A stretch of DNA of 64,000 nucleotides from Sarcocystis neurona. Lineage: Eukaryota > Apicomplexa > Conoidasida > Eucoccidiorida > Sarcocystidae. A program made the position numbers and the translations under genes. The stretch lies in contig KL647315.1 in the NCBI GenBank assembly GCA_000727475.1, positions 1,661,373 to 1,725,372 on the forward strand, given 5' to 3'. The notes under the pieces were generated by a model, which was not told where the DNA came from, ran no database searches, and saw nothing but the letters and a program-made list of their open reading frames with translations. This document shows positions 59,101-64,000 of the stretch, in pieces. Each line of letters begins with the position of its first letter. The first letter of the stretch is position 1.

Positions 59101-62100
59101 GCATGCACATCTCTCTCTCTATATATATATATATATGTGTAAATATATGTATATGTGTATCTAGACGTATTTGTATGTGTTTGTGTGTATCCATACATCT
59201 ATGTGTATTTACGTATGTATGCGTATATGTATATATATGTACTATATGTATATATCTCTATATATATATCTGCTGTGTGTGTTTATTATCTCTGTATATG
59301 TATCTGTGTATGTATATGTAATATCACCGTGTACCTGTGTCTACGCATGTACGAGTCTGTTTATATATGCATGCATTAATCTATATATATAGAGAGAGAG
59401 ATACATAGATATACGTATATACGTATGTATACATATATATCTCTATAGAGAGAGAAATATGCCTGCATACGTGTGTGTGTGTGTGTGTGTGTGTGTGGTA
59501 TGTGTGCGATGGATATATATATATATATATATACGTGCGTGTATGTATATGTATATGTGTGTATATATATGCATGCAAGACATGTATGTGTATATATTTG
59601 AGAACTGTTTAGAGGAGTAGAATTTTCTGTTTCTCTGTATGGGGGGGTGTGTGTGTGTGGGAGAGTACATGCCGGTGATTTGTCGAAGGTATTCGTCCTG
59701 CCATGTGCTCGGGTATACCTGGTGAATTTTATGTGAAGAAGGACATACTGACCAGCGGCACTGCCTCTGCTGCAAGCAGAAGTTCTCCACTGCATAGACA
59801 GAGGAAGAGAAGTCAACAGTCGTAGAGGGGAGGGTGCAGCTCGCGCATGCGGCCAGAGAGACACGCGAACTACCAAAAGGCGAGTCTTCGAGCAGAACAC
59901 CCGCTGCTGCGTGTCCTGCCGCGACACTGCAGCTCCTCGAATTTGCTGCTTCCCTCTTCCTGCTCCTGCTACTGCTCTTCCTGCTCCTGCTACTGCTCTT
60001 CCTGCTCCTGCTACTGCTCTTCGTGCTGCCGCTCTTCCTGCTCCTGGTGCCGCTGTTCCTGCTGTTGCTGCATTTGGTGTTGGTTTGCTGCTGTTTTTCT
60101 GCTGTCGCTGCCGTAGATTATGTTGGGGCCGGAGAGACGTGCGCAGTTTTTGCGGCAGCTGCGCAGCGACGTGCATTTCCTCCGCAGGCACCGCATCCTG
60201 GACTATTCCCTTCTTCTTGGGATCTACTACACGGATAGTAAGTTCTCCTTTTCTTCTTCTTCTCTATCCCTCTGTGTCTCCTGCTCCCCACACGCGCCCG
60301 TCCTCGTCCGTTGCGTCGCATTCTCCACTTCCGTCTCCATGAGACACATATATACATATATGTGTATATGTATATCTGTGTGTATGTGTGAGCATATGTT
60401 TCTTCTCTTAATACATAGACATGTTTGTATATCGTAAGCCTGCACTCTGCATGCGTCGACTAGCTACTTCGGTCTGACGTCTCGGGGTGCGCATGCAGTG
60501 CTTCAAACCACCTAACGCTACTTGTACCGCTCTGTATAAATATATTCGTATATGGAGAGGCAGATACATAGAGAGATATGTATATGTCTTTTCCATCTCT
60601 CTATACATGTATATATATATATATGTGTATGGATTCCTCATCTTCATATAGATGTATATATGTGGATTGTCCGCATGTATAACGTAGGTCCTTCTCCGTA
60701 GGCACATATACGGAGAGACGGGCAGAGATACATATGCATGTGTATATATGTGTATGTATGTGTCCTTCTGTCCGCCTCTTGATGCGTGTATATATAGGCA
60801 GGGAAAGGGATACACGCGATATATACACGCATGTGTATATTTATTAGGTGATAGGTACACATATGAATGTAGGTAGGTCGGTCTAGACAGGTGGACAGAC
60901 AGAGAGAAACAGATGCATGCATGTGTACTGTACATATCTAAATATATATATGCGTACCTTAATAGAGACGTGTAGAAGACTGCTTTCAAGGTAGAGAAGA
61001 AGTAGATGATGTAAAACGTAACGAAGATATACGCTGGCGCGTTGTGCTGCCTTTTTCCGCCATCCTCAGACACGCGTAGATGTCAGCTGCATGCACTTGC
61101 GGAGGGAGGGAGTGCATGCGAGATTTCTTGCGCGGCCTCGCCGTGGTGGGTTTCTTCTCCGCTTCGAAGGGCGTTCTGCAGCGCAACATGGTGCTGATCA
61201 ATTCATTTGCTTCCTCGTCTCCTCCCCAGCAGCTTCCCCCTCTGCGCGATGCAGCAACAGCAGCAGCACGCCTCTCTGCTCCGCCACTGCCACGCCTGCC
61301 ACACAGAGGGTTGCATGCGTCACACCCGTAGAAAGGCGTGCCGCATGCGTCTTCCCACATACATCTGTATGCATTATGCATGCATAATACATGTGCGGGC
61401 ACACTCCTGTGTGTATCCGCATGCATGCGTATCTGCTTGCATACGTATCTCCCTGGATCCTCCTGGATATGTGTGCATGCATCCGCCTACATGGATACGC
61501 ATGCATCCTCCTACATATATCTGAATGCATATCCCTATGTGTATCCGCATGCACACATATCCGCATGCATACGGATCTCCCTGGATCCTCCTAGATATGT
61601 GTGCATGCCTCCTCGTACGTATATCTTCATGCACACCCCGACGTATATCTGCATGCACGCATGCAACTGTGTCGGTATTTCTGGTGTTATTGTATAGGGG
61701 CTTCTTACTAAAACAGGTGGTTTTTTGTTAGCATGCAGGTCATCTCTGCATGCGTCTACATTCCTGCCTCAATGCCAGCCACTGCGTACCGCCATCCATA
61801 CCCGTCTACCCGTGCGTGCATGCATGCGTATAGGCAGCTGCACATATGTATGTCTATATCTAGGCGAGGACGGTCTTGCAGTAGCAGGAAGGAAGGTGGG
61901 TGTGTGCATGTGCCATTTCCTCGAAATATCAGCAAGAGGTACGTGTCAACGGCTATATATATATATATATATATACATATATCTGCTCGCATATAGGTGT
62001 ACACATATATATATGCCCACATATATATATGTATATCTGGTCATATATATATATATATGTCTGGTCATATATATATGTATGTATTTGTGTCGGGGAGTGG

Positions 62101-63673
62101 GAGGTAGTGAGAGGTAGGAAGGCTGTTATGTGCATGCGCCATTTGTATGGAAACTCAGCGAGAGGTACCTGAGGGAGGCGCTGCATGCATGCGCGCCGAC
62201 GTTGCGATAGAGAAGAGGAGTGACTTCTGCTGCAGCCACAGGCAGCAATCGCGGGGGAAGCCGATCTCCGCTCTGTCCGCAGCTTTGTGCTGGGGTGCGT
62301 CCTTGTCAATGCTTCTTGACACCGAGACATTCACCTGGACTTCTTCCCCCGCCCCGCAGGTGGCCACGGCCCCCACTATAGCTGCAAACATACGAAAGCC
62401 TGAAGCATTTCCTATATATATATGTGTGTATATGTGTATGTATATATATATATATATGTCCACAGAGAGAGAGAGAAGGGCAGGCGAGCGGTGAAGGATG
62501 GGTGGGTTGAACCGGCCAAGCAGTGACAGGAAGAAGTGGGACACCGGGCAGCGACCGCGTAGAGCCCCAGGGCTAACGAGGCAGCAGCGGATGCTAGAGA
62601 GCGTGGCTGACGATCGGGGGAGTTTTTCCTTTTGCTGGGCGTGCAAACTGAGCGCGTGCACGTCTCCCGCTGCTGCGGCCGACCCGGGTTTGTTCTTTTT
62701 GCTGCGCATGCAAGCCGGACGCATGCACTTTTCCCCCTCCCCCTGCGCCTCTCGTTTCCCCGTTACGACGCGCCTCCGCCGACGCCCGCTGCCGTGGCTT
62801 TCCCACCACGACTGCTGCCACGCCTTTTCTCGGGTTGCTGCTGTCTCGGGACCCTTCTGCTGCTGCTGCTTTTCTACCCTGGTCTCGCCTTCTTGCTCTT
62901 TCGACCGGCTGCCTCTGCGTCTCCTCTTCCTCTTCTCTCGCTGTTGATCTTCTCTGTCGCCGTTGCCGCTTCCTTCGCTTCATACCCATACTTCTGCTCT
63001 TGCTTCCCCTACTTTTGCTGCCCTGCTGCTGCTTCCTCTTCCCCTGCTGCTGCTTCGTCTTGCGCAGCTGCTAGGCGGTTGTGTTGTTTCCGCCACGCCA
63101 TACACCCGCGTCCTACTCCTCATGCCATTCCTGCTGCTACTTTTCTTCGAGCCGCTCCGCTGCTGCTGCCGCTGCCTCCGCCTCTGCTGCTGCTGCCTCC
63201 GCCTCTGCTGCTGCTGCCTCCGCCTCTGCTGCTGCTGCCGCTTCTGCTGCCACCGCTTGTGCGGCTGCTGCTGCTGCTACCACTTCTGCGGCTTCTGTCG
63301 CTTCTGGCTGCTGTCGCTTCTGGCTGCTGCTGCTGCTATCGCCTGTGCTGCTGCTACTATCGTTTCTGGTGCTGCTGTGGCGTCTACTGCTGCTGCTGCT
63401 ACCGCTTCTGCTGCTGCGTCTGCCATGTCTGGTGTCGCGTGTGCTGCTACGGCGGCTTCGTTTTGGTGCTGTTGCTGCTGCGCACATCCTCTGATGGCTT
63501 GTGTGCTGTTGCTATTGTTGCTGTTGCTGCTGCTGTTGCGCCATCAGGGGATCCGGAGTTTGCGCTTCACAAGGAGTTGCCGGTAGATTCCGCTTTTCGG
63601 TGGAATTCGCAGTCCGAAAGTGAAAGTTCTGTTCCCGTGTCTCTAACAGCCAGGGATGGCTGCCTTCCTCCTG
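35381..63673 (+). CDS. EF-hand-containing phosphatidylinositol phosphate kinase (PIP5K-type), 3' end beyond window
   Basis: The kinase phosphorylates phosphatidylinositol phosphate to PIP2-type lipids at membranes. The EF-hands suggest calcium control, as described for the Plasmodium EF-hand PIP5K. Proposed exons, all phase-compatible: 35381-35706, 37107-37242, 38035-38129, 41254-42455, 43442-43879, 44450-45448, 45886-45942, 46314-47250, 48483-48752, 50404-50611, 52774-52900, 53809-53900, 55114-55264, 57562-57688, 58842-58893, 60117-60237, 63548-63673. That is about 1,820 codons so far. The family motifs appear in the right order: NCS-like EF-hands, GVAVHFGHENWN, DYAPMVFRRIREQF, SGALFYYTADGKFMIKT, YDLKGSTYKR, KDLDL, ILDYSLLLGI. 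The I-I-D metal-site motif and specificity loop are missing and expected downstream. Least certain are the exon 6 donor, exon 7, the exon 8 3' end, exon 9 and the last exon. The ATG follows an in-frame TGA near 35341. Confidence 0.85.
35707..37106 (+). other. PIPK intron 1
   Basis: Opens with a GTCTCC/CGTCTC tandem tract (35757-35835), continues pyrimidine-rich, then a TA/TATG/GTACAT tract (36185-36640), then another pyrimidine-rich stretch to the acceptor CTGCCCAG. The long minus-strand ORFs here (for example 36631-37488) are antisense shadows of the pyrimidine tracts. Confidence 0.7.
35757..35835 (+). repeat. 20-bp tandem repeat CGTCTCGTCTCCGTGTCTCC
   Basis: Three to four near-perfect copies. 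Related GTCTCC-rich tracts recur in later introns (36770-37015, 47380-47430, 49690-49850, 54355-54550, 58990-59045), giving this gene's introns a shared pyrimidine-rich signature. Confidence 0.9.
37333..37395 (+). repeat. 12-bp tandem repeat CTCCCCTTTCTT
   Basis: About four copies in intron 2 (37243-38034), followed by further pyrimidine-rich sequence and two poly-C runs (37492-37503 and 37752-37764). Confidence 0.9.
38260..38690 (+). repeat. (TATC)n-like microsatellite cluster in intron 3
   Basis: Interrupted TATCTATC / TCTGTGTATACC arrays over about 430 bp. Plus-strand ORFs here are repeats of Ile/Tyr/Ser and are not genes. Confidence 0.9.
38880..39027 (-). CDS. Candidate antisense exon inside PIPK intron 3
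   Basis: On the minus strand, after an acceptor-like CCACAG (near 39030), a frame reads RVMWKDNIRTFRRSDLAQQ, then VFHKLIPRKKAGLALREIRR, to a donor-like GTGAAC near 38880. Composition is protein-like and non-repetitive. It could belong with the minus ORF at 40552-40019. No family recognised. Confidence 0.3.
39515..40086. repeat. Cluster of seven GTGTACGTACAC palindromic elements
   Basis: Copies near 39518, 39660, 39705, 39793, 39860 (variant GGTGTCTGTACACC), 39969 and 40071. Four are followed by the same flank, CAGAAAGA or CAGGAGAGA. Each element is a perfect or near-perfect inverted repeat. They lie in PIPK intron 3, between two candidate antisense exons. Confidence 0.9.
40019..40552 (-). 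CDS. Candidate antisense basic protein ORF inside PIPK intron 3
   Basis: A 177-codon minus ORF starting at ATG 40552: MEKGQPAEERRRRSTRKKLS…, VLAGVSAVEEATGEVRGPH…, then Lys/Arg-rich. A second minus frame inside it (LRRRQEKYVGLISAAEENVW then TAG) also looks coding, so a splice near 40460 is possible. The plus strand here is pyrimidine-rich, which on its own would give a Lys/Arg/Glu-rich antisense frame, so a shadow is not excluded. Confidence 0.33.
   Translation of the reverse strand: MEKGQPAEERRRRSTRKKLSLREKRVLAGVSAVEEATGEVRGPHLRRRRKCVALVKRSTLHDVEELRGKGGRNRKTEETEKNNKREHHPDQICLRKNREDDGQKDVKKRKVRGKVQRKRSSKRAGRERRKRKQKYTSTRVFVALSTEELFLVICLSWCTYTPVASRTAQVQTHTHVH
40690..40935. repeat. TA/TATC-rich microsatellite region in intron 3
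   Basis: Interrupted TATATA, TATCTATC and TATGTA runs, followed by TGTGTC-rich sequence up to the acceptor CATCTGCAG at 41253. Confidence 0.85.
41254..42455 (+). CDS. PIPK exon 4: Ala/Pro/Gly insertion and degenerate EF-hand segment
   Basis: The exon starts after CATCTGCAG in phase with exon 3 (…FNPS|YGGIATCLADYGLSSFDTEE). It carries a roughly 230-residue Ala/Gly/Ser/Thr/Pro-rich insertion with CAG polarity, then ordinary sequence: MSLRRYEKVKTQVLRDSIGY, DEAEVRRVFSQYSTLLPDG, LLLDFKRAVRTSTAFLSLLG. The last stretch is helix-loop-helix-like but lacks good calcium ligands. The donor is GCCA|GTGAGT. Confidence 0.75.
41333..41560 (+). repeat. Inverted repeat, arm 1 (exon 4)
   Basis: This segment matches, in reverse complement, 42701-42923 in the next intron. 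Shared landmarks are GCGACCGCCGGCTCCTTGCC, the CAG-rich core with TGGCAGGAGCAACAGCA, and TCGCTTCTTTCGTGGC. The arms are about 225 bp and the loop about 1.14 kb. Confidence 0.9.
42701..42923 (-). repeat. Inverted repeat, arm 2 (intron 4): reversed copy of part of exon 4
   Basis: On the minus strand it encodes almost the same peptide as exon 4 (LPATAGSLPTSTPTAA…, GNGSLLSWQT against GNMSLLSWRT). It sits in intron 4, after the GTGAGT donor at 42456, so it is antisense in the pre-mRNA. Confidence 0.9.
43442..45448 (+). CDS. PIPK exons 5-6: Gln-rich and coiled-coil region
   Basis: Exon 5 (43442-43879) begins after CTGCTGCAG and reads SRRGFYWPEGGGAILVDSQA, a Gln run, then heptad-like LLEKVEAELLLVRKELESLA; donor GGG|GTAAGC. 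Exon 6 (44450-45448) joins in phase and has a Gly-rich stretch and a long Gln/Glu/Arg/Leu coiled coil (RELQHELQQQQSLGRELQQQ, EIEEEEEKKWQQALLQQRKE), then LRNLEIRINHLLHLLNEQER. Its 3' end is uncertain: donors at 45365, 45449 and 45473 all keep phase. A role in oligomerisation or membrane targeting is an inference. Confidence 0.65.
45886..47250 (+). CDS. PIPK exons 7-8 (linker before kinase domain)
   Basis: Exon 7 (45886-45942): ADDKKCVWLVNEVETWLG after TCTCAATAG; its donor (GGG|GTCAC) is weak. Exon 8 starts at 46314 after GTGTTGCAG in phase: RSSSGERSSVHSERRGNADD, AKKITILVASAP, an Ala run, EAGTRDFLFDASSAALHPRN, DSWDTG. The same frame continues through a CTG-rich Leu/Cys stretch to ALVSSIPGQCRPQDVQETRG and a good donor (CGAG|GTAATC at 47251). 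The Leu/Cys stretch (about 46620-47110) is either an unusual hydrophobic segment or a missed intron. A minus ORF (46718-47677) covers the same stretch. Confidence 0.5.
46803..46876 (+). repeat. 24-bp tandem repeat, three copies
   Basis: The unit is TGCTGCTGCTCCTGTTGCTCGTCG, repeated three times within the CTG-rich part of exon 8. On the minus strand it would read RATGAAAR-like peptides. Confidence 0.9.
47740..47835. repeat. TA/TATG alternating tract
   Basis: Alternating TATATG, TACATA and TATATA runs in the intron after 47250. Confidence 0.9.
47958..48413 (-). CDS. Intact 151-codon antisense ORF nested in a PIPK intron
   Basis: Single uninterrupted frame, ATG at 48413 to TGA at 47958. It is non-repetitive and Cys-containing: a second Met 8 codons in, then NKLEAVACICCGYALYRGFC, GNLGDSYTCDEPGRRSIGAW, SSNSSNFKHACSYLQGAEEG, KDSEEMYTIIDACERRISGK and a basic tail. 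Ser runs use AGC. No signal peptide, membrane segment or family was recognised. It lies antisense to the PIPK gene, within the intron after exon 8. It could instead be an old coding relic. Confidence 0.5.
   Translation of the reverse strand: MCRTKGEMYNKLEAVACICCGYALYRGFCGNLGDSYTCDEPGRRSIGAWIVTYERKNSSSKFKSPQISARSRNEKYTSKYRQLWDYLYSSNSSNFKHACSYLQGAEEGKDSEEMYTIIDACERRISGKQLTHTSLLHKRNALCQSMKNWRL
48483..48752 (+). CDS. Probable PIPK exon 9: Ala/Gln-rich insertion
   Basis: Plus frame with CAG polarity: IRGPAQAQQLRRLVDGVQFS, an Ala run, EGRRTEGKQQQLRKQEQQQS and a Gln run. The proposed acceptor CTAGACAG and donor AC|GTACTT keep phase with exons 8 and 10, but both signals are weak. It may be skipped (exon 8 also joins exon 10 in phase) or belong to another transcript. 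Confidence 0.4.
48775..49095. repeat. TA/TATG and (TCTA)n microsatellite region
   Basis: TATATA and TATGTA runs followed by CTATCTATCTGTC arrays. No gene in this stretch. Confidence 0.9.
49690..50300. repeat. Facing pyrimidine and purine tandem tracts (imperfect inverted repeat)
   Basis: A GTCTCCCC / GTGTCTCC tract (about 49775-49830) is followed about 370 bp later by its complement, GGAGACGGGGACGACCCAGG units (about 50180-50290). Minus ORFs of more than 300 codons here are shadows. Confidence 0.75.
50404..50611 (+). CDS. PIPK exon 10: start of the lipid-kinase core
   Basis: After CGTAG: LSGGTKGVAVHFGHENWNTV, INIMVGIRLAAGRASSEPQR, then DFVMKEKFSILPKTG and a conserved-type SSHHKM end. This matches the N-terminal strand/helix of PIPK domains (H-x-x-W…GI). 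Donor ATG|GTAGGC, phase 0. Confidence 0.88.
51655..51885. repeat. Alternating purine-pyrimidine GTGCAT / GTGTGT tract
   Basis: About 220 bp of strictly alternating purine/pyrimidine sequence made of TGTGCA and TGTGTG blocks. It reads as Cys/Met or His/Val in all frames, which is not coding. Confidence 0.95.
52210..52290. repeat. 12-bp tandem repeat ATGTATGTGTGT
   Basis: About six copies, with a related partial copy at 52390-52425. Each array is followed by the same sequence, GTCCCCCCACGTCT, indicating a local duplication of about 140 bp. Confidence 0.85.
52774..52900 (+). CDS. PIPK exon 11
   Basis: CAVRFIDYAPMVFRRIREQF followed by HISSDTYVRSVGPEQLLGNL. DYAP-x-x-FRRIRE-x-F is a hallmark of PIP kinases. 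Acceptor GATGCAG, donor CTCG|GTAGGC. Confidence 0.93.
53080..53225 (+). repeat. CTGCTGTCTCCCTTCCC-type tandem repeat in intron 11
   Basis: About seven irregular copies of a 17-25-bp pyrimidine-rich unit. Confidence 0.85.
53809..53900 (+). CDS. PIPK exon 12: nucleotide-binding segment
   Basis: Joins exon 11 in phase: GNLSSLSELVSEGRSG, ALFYYTADGKFMIKT. The S-G-x-x-F-Y loop corresponds to the phosphate-binding loop and the Lys of FMIK to the ATP-binding lysine of PIP kinases. Donor ACG|GTATGC, phase 0. Confidence 0.93.
53901..55113 (+). other. PIPK intron 12
   Basis: Pyrimidine-rich with GTCTCC words (53930-54590), a TATGTA patch near 54690, then CTG-rich sequence ending in a 14-bp repeat that abuts the acceptor. 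Confidence 0.75.
55003..55105 (+). repeat. 14-bp tandem repeat CGTGCTGCTGTTGG before the exon 13 acceptor
   Basis: Seven near-perfect copies (GGCG or GACG variants) directly upstream of CTGTTGCTGCAG. Because 14 is not a multiple of 3, all three frames alternate and it cannot be a stable coding repeat. Confidence 0.92.
55114..55264 (+). CDS. PIPK exon 13
   Basis: VTKDSAQFMRSILRSYYEHA, MRHPHTLLTRFYGLHAIRL, KEKSRGVLSHP. This matches the T-x-x-E/D…YY-x-H…P-x-TLL-x-RF-x-GLH segment of PIP kinases. Donor CAC|GTACGT keeps phase with exon 14. Confidence 0.92.
55265..57561 (+). other. PIPK intron 13
   Basis: Pyrimidine-rich with CCTCCTGCTGCTGCGTGTCT repeats (55415-55480), CTG/CAG-rich at 55750-56040, TA/TATG tracts (56200-56510), an AGGGAGACGGCGTCTCC inverted patch (56570-56600), then about 500 bp of different, non-repetitive sequence (56850-57360) that includes a cox1-like fragment. 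Confidence 0.65.
57196..57342 (-). pseudogene. cox1: Nuclear fragment of mitochondrial cytochrome c oxidase subunit I (NUMT)
   Basis: On the minus strand an open frame reads WAIIFAAIILPIALPTLTGG, LAVLLLDLHTSSDFF and AFYQHLFW. These are the recognisable COX1 helix and the YQHLFW motif that precedes a copper-binding histidine region in true COX1. Downstream the sequence departs from COX1 (SGRRGVCPST instead of the FFGHPEVY-type motif), so this copy is not functional. It lies in PIPK intron 13. The flanking 56860-57190 may also be organellar in origin, but I could not identify it. Confidence 0.72.
57562..57688 (+). CDS. PIPK exon 14
   Basis: QVRLQNTYFIVMGNVFHTP, then VEIHRRYDLKGSTYKRQLPA, EQLL. 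YFIVMGNVF and YDLKGST are diagnostic; the Asp-Leu-Lys-Gly-Ser segment is the catalytic/substrate-binding motif of PIP kinases. Donor CT|GTGAGA. Joined to exon 15, the distance from YDLKGST to KDLDL is about 17 residues, as in human PIP5K. Confidence 0.95.
57689..58841 (+). other. PIPK intron 14
   Basis: CAG-polarity runs (57710-57860, 58020-58200) then CTG/pyrimidine-rich sequence. A plus segment at 58387-58474 (FLMSDGGSSSSSP…) could be mistaken for an exon but breaks phase with exon 15. Confidence 0.6.
58842..58893 (+). CDS. PIPK exon 15
   Basis: A 52-nt exon after TTCAACAG: DSTVALKDLDLDRQHEK. The K-D-L-D-hydrophobic motif is conserved in PIP kinases. Donor AAG|GTGTCG, phase 0 into exon 16. 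Confidence 0.9.
59100..59590. repeat. TA/TATG/GTGTGT alternating tracts in intron 15
   Basis: Repeated TATATA, TATGTA, AGAGAG and (GT)n runs, including (GT)n at about 59471-59497. No gene here. Confidence 0.9.
59660..59793 (-). CDS. Candidate antisense exon in PIPK intron 15
   Basis: On the minus strand, after TCTATGCAG (near 59794), a frame reads ENFCLQQRQCRWSVCPSSHK, then IHQ with CAG|GTATAC at its end (a good donor), or on to VYPSTWQDEYLRQITGM. Short, with no family recognised. Confidence 0.28.
60117..60237 (+). CDS. PIPK exon 16
   Basis: IMLGPERRAQFLRQLRSDVH, FLRRHRILDYSLLLGIYYTD. I-x-DYSLL-x-GI is the conserved catalytic-loop motif of PIP kinases. Acceptor GCCGTAG, donor GATA|GTAAGT. 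Confidence 0.95.
61040..61290 (-). other. Possible antisense coding segment, frame unresolved
   Basis: On the minus strand this segment is open in all three frames for 30-40 codons. One reads EEANELISTMLRCRTPFEAE and KKPTTARPRKKSRMHSLPPQ; another ends EGEAAGEETRKQMN at a TGA, in phase with the exon at 62391-62169. The plus strand also reads RDFLRGLAVVGFFSASKGVL. It probably holds one exon, but which one cannot be decided. Confidence 0.25.
61330..61680. repeat. GCATGC-rich minisatellite
   Basis: Imperfect 12-16-bp units around TGCATGCAT(A/C)CG, about 20 in all. A 42-bp copy (ATCTCCCTGGATCCTCCTGG… at 61446) recurs 126 bp further on at 61572. Confidence 0.85.
61880..62170. repeat. Two-copy direct repeat of about 57 bp around TA tracts
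   Basis: AGGAAGG…TGTGCATG(T/C)GCCATTT…CAGC(A/G)AGAGGTAC occurs at about 61886-61942 and 62116-62170. The second copy overlaps the splice donor of the antisense exon at 62391-62169. Confidence 0.8.
62169..62391 (-). CDS. Antisense first exon of a hypothetical gene nested in PIPK intron 16
   Basis: ATG at 62391, then a signal-peptide-like start (MFAAIVGAVATCGAGEEVQV) and NVSVSRSIDKDAPQHKAADR, AEIGFPRDCCLWLQQKSLLF, SIATSARMHAAPPS, ending at CTCAG|GTACCT, a strong donor. It is 74 codons plus one base. The next exon is probably at 61.0-61.3 kb on the same strand. No family recognised. Secretion is inferred only from the hydrophobic N-terminus. Confidence 0.48.
62820..63547. other. CTG-rich low-complexity sequence, strand undecided
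   Basis: Plus frames are Ala/Leu/Cys-rich (for example 63081-63494); minus frames are Arg/Ser/Glu/Ala-rich (62594-62989, 63137-63487). None joins convincingly to a neighbour. Read here as the 3' part of intron 16. Confidence 0.4.
63548..63673 (+). CDS. Probable PIPK exon 17: insertion after the catalytic loop
   Basis: After GCGCCATCAG in phase with exon 16: RDPEFALHKELPVDSAFRWN, SQSESESSVPVSLTARDGCL, PP, then G|GTGTGT. PIP kinases carry variable insertions at this point, before the I-I-D motif. The segment itself has no diagnostic motif, so it could belong to another gene. Confidence 0.45.
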
Positions 63674-64000
63674 GTGTGTGGACTTTCTCTTTGCTTCCCT
63701 ATTTGCTTGTCAGCCCCTCCAACACCATATGTCCCCTGCCTGCTCCTGTCTTACTCACGGCCGACTGCTGCTGCTCCTGCTGCGCAGCGGCCCCGCTGCT
63801 TCGTCTGTCCCACTGCTGCGCTGGTGCACGTCCTGCTGCTGCTGCTTCCTCTGCTGCCGCTGCTTTCTCCTGCTGCTGTTGCTTCCTGCTGCTGCTGCTG
63901 CTTTCTCCTGCTGCTGCTGCTTTCTCCTGCTGCTGCTGCTTCTCCTGCTGCTGCTGCTTTCTCCTGCTGCTGCTGCTTCCTCCTGCTGCCGCTGCTTTCT
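63674..64000. other. Start of the next intron, CTG-rich
   Basis: Pyrimidine-rich, then from 63765 dense CTGCTGCTGCTTTCTC-type units whose length (16-19 bp) is not a multiple of 3, so no frame is kept. The window ends inside this tract. Confidence 0.5.

Larger units (their letters stand above)
60238..63547 (+). other. PIPK intron 16 (proposed)
   Basis: TA/TATG tracts (60340-60960 and 61950-62080), a GCATGC-rich minisatellite (61330-61680), two antisense candidate exons, and CTG-rich sequence from 62.8 kb. The boundary at 63547 depends on the proposed last exon. Confidence 0.5.

Overview
The window looks like nuclear DNA of a coccidian apicomplexan, most likely an Eimeria species. The evidence is very dense CAG/CTG trinucleotide repeats inside coding exons (runs of Ala, Gln and Ser), large many-intron genes, alternating repeat-rich and repeat-poor blocks, and one diagnosable gene of a known apicomplexan type: an EF-hand plus phosphatidylinositol-phosphate kinase (PIPK) fusion. 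No prokaryotic features, CRISPR arrays, rRNA or tRNA genes were recognised. All splice sites were called by eye from GT/AG signals and reading-phase agreement.

Layout. (1) 1-7840, repeat-rich: one giant minus-strand open frame for an Ala/Ser/Pro/Gly-rich low-complexity protein. It starts at 7840, runs off the left edge, and is interrupted by an assembly gap (4534-5101) and two one-base frame slips. (2) About 8.3-25.5 kb, repeat-poor: no intact recognisable gene, only short ORFs, (TA)n tracts and decayed Ala/Thr-rich coding relics near 13 kb and 18.7-19.9 kb. (3) About 25.5-35.2 kb, repeat-rich: several low-complexity candidate genes on both strands, and a phase-consistent multi-exon minus-strand gene at 29298-27524. 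(4) 35.4 kb to the right edge: a plus-strand PIPK gene with an N-terminal neuronal-calcium-sensor-like EF-hand block, a long Ala/Gln-rich and coiled-coil middle, and a lipid-kinase core spread over many small exons. The last part of the kinase (the metal-binding Asp of the I-I-D motif and the specificity loop) is not visible and should lie beyond 64 kb.

The PIPK introns are large and structured. They hold pyrimidine-rich GTCTCC tandem tracts, long alternating purine/pyrimidine (TA, TATG, GTGCAT) tracts, an inverted copy of one of the gene's own exons, an array of seven related 12-bp palindromic elements, a nuclear fragment of mitochondrial cox1, and several candidate antisense nested genes. 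Calcium-linked control of phosphoinositide synthesis is the likely role of the main gene, by analogy with the EF-hand PIP5K of Plasmodium; the other genes could not be assigned a function.
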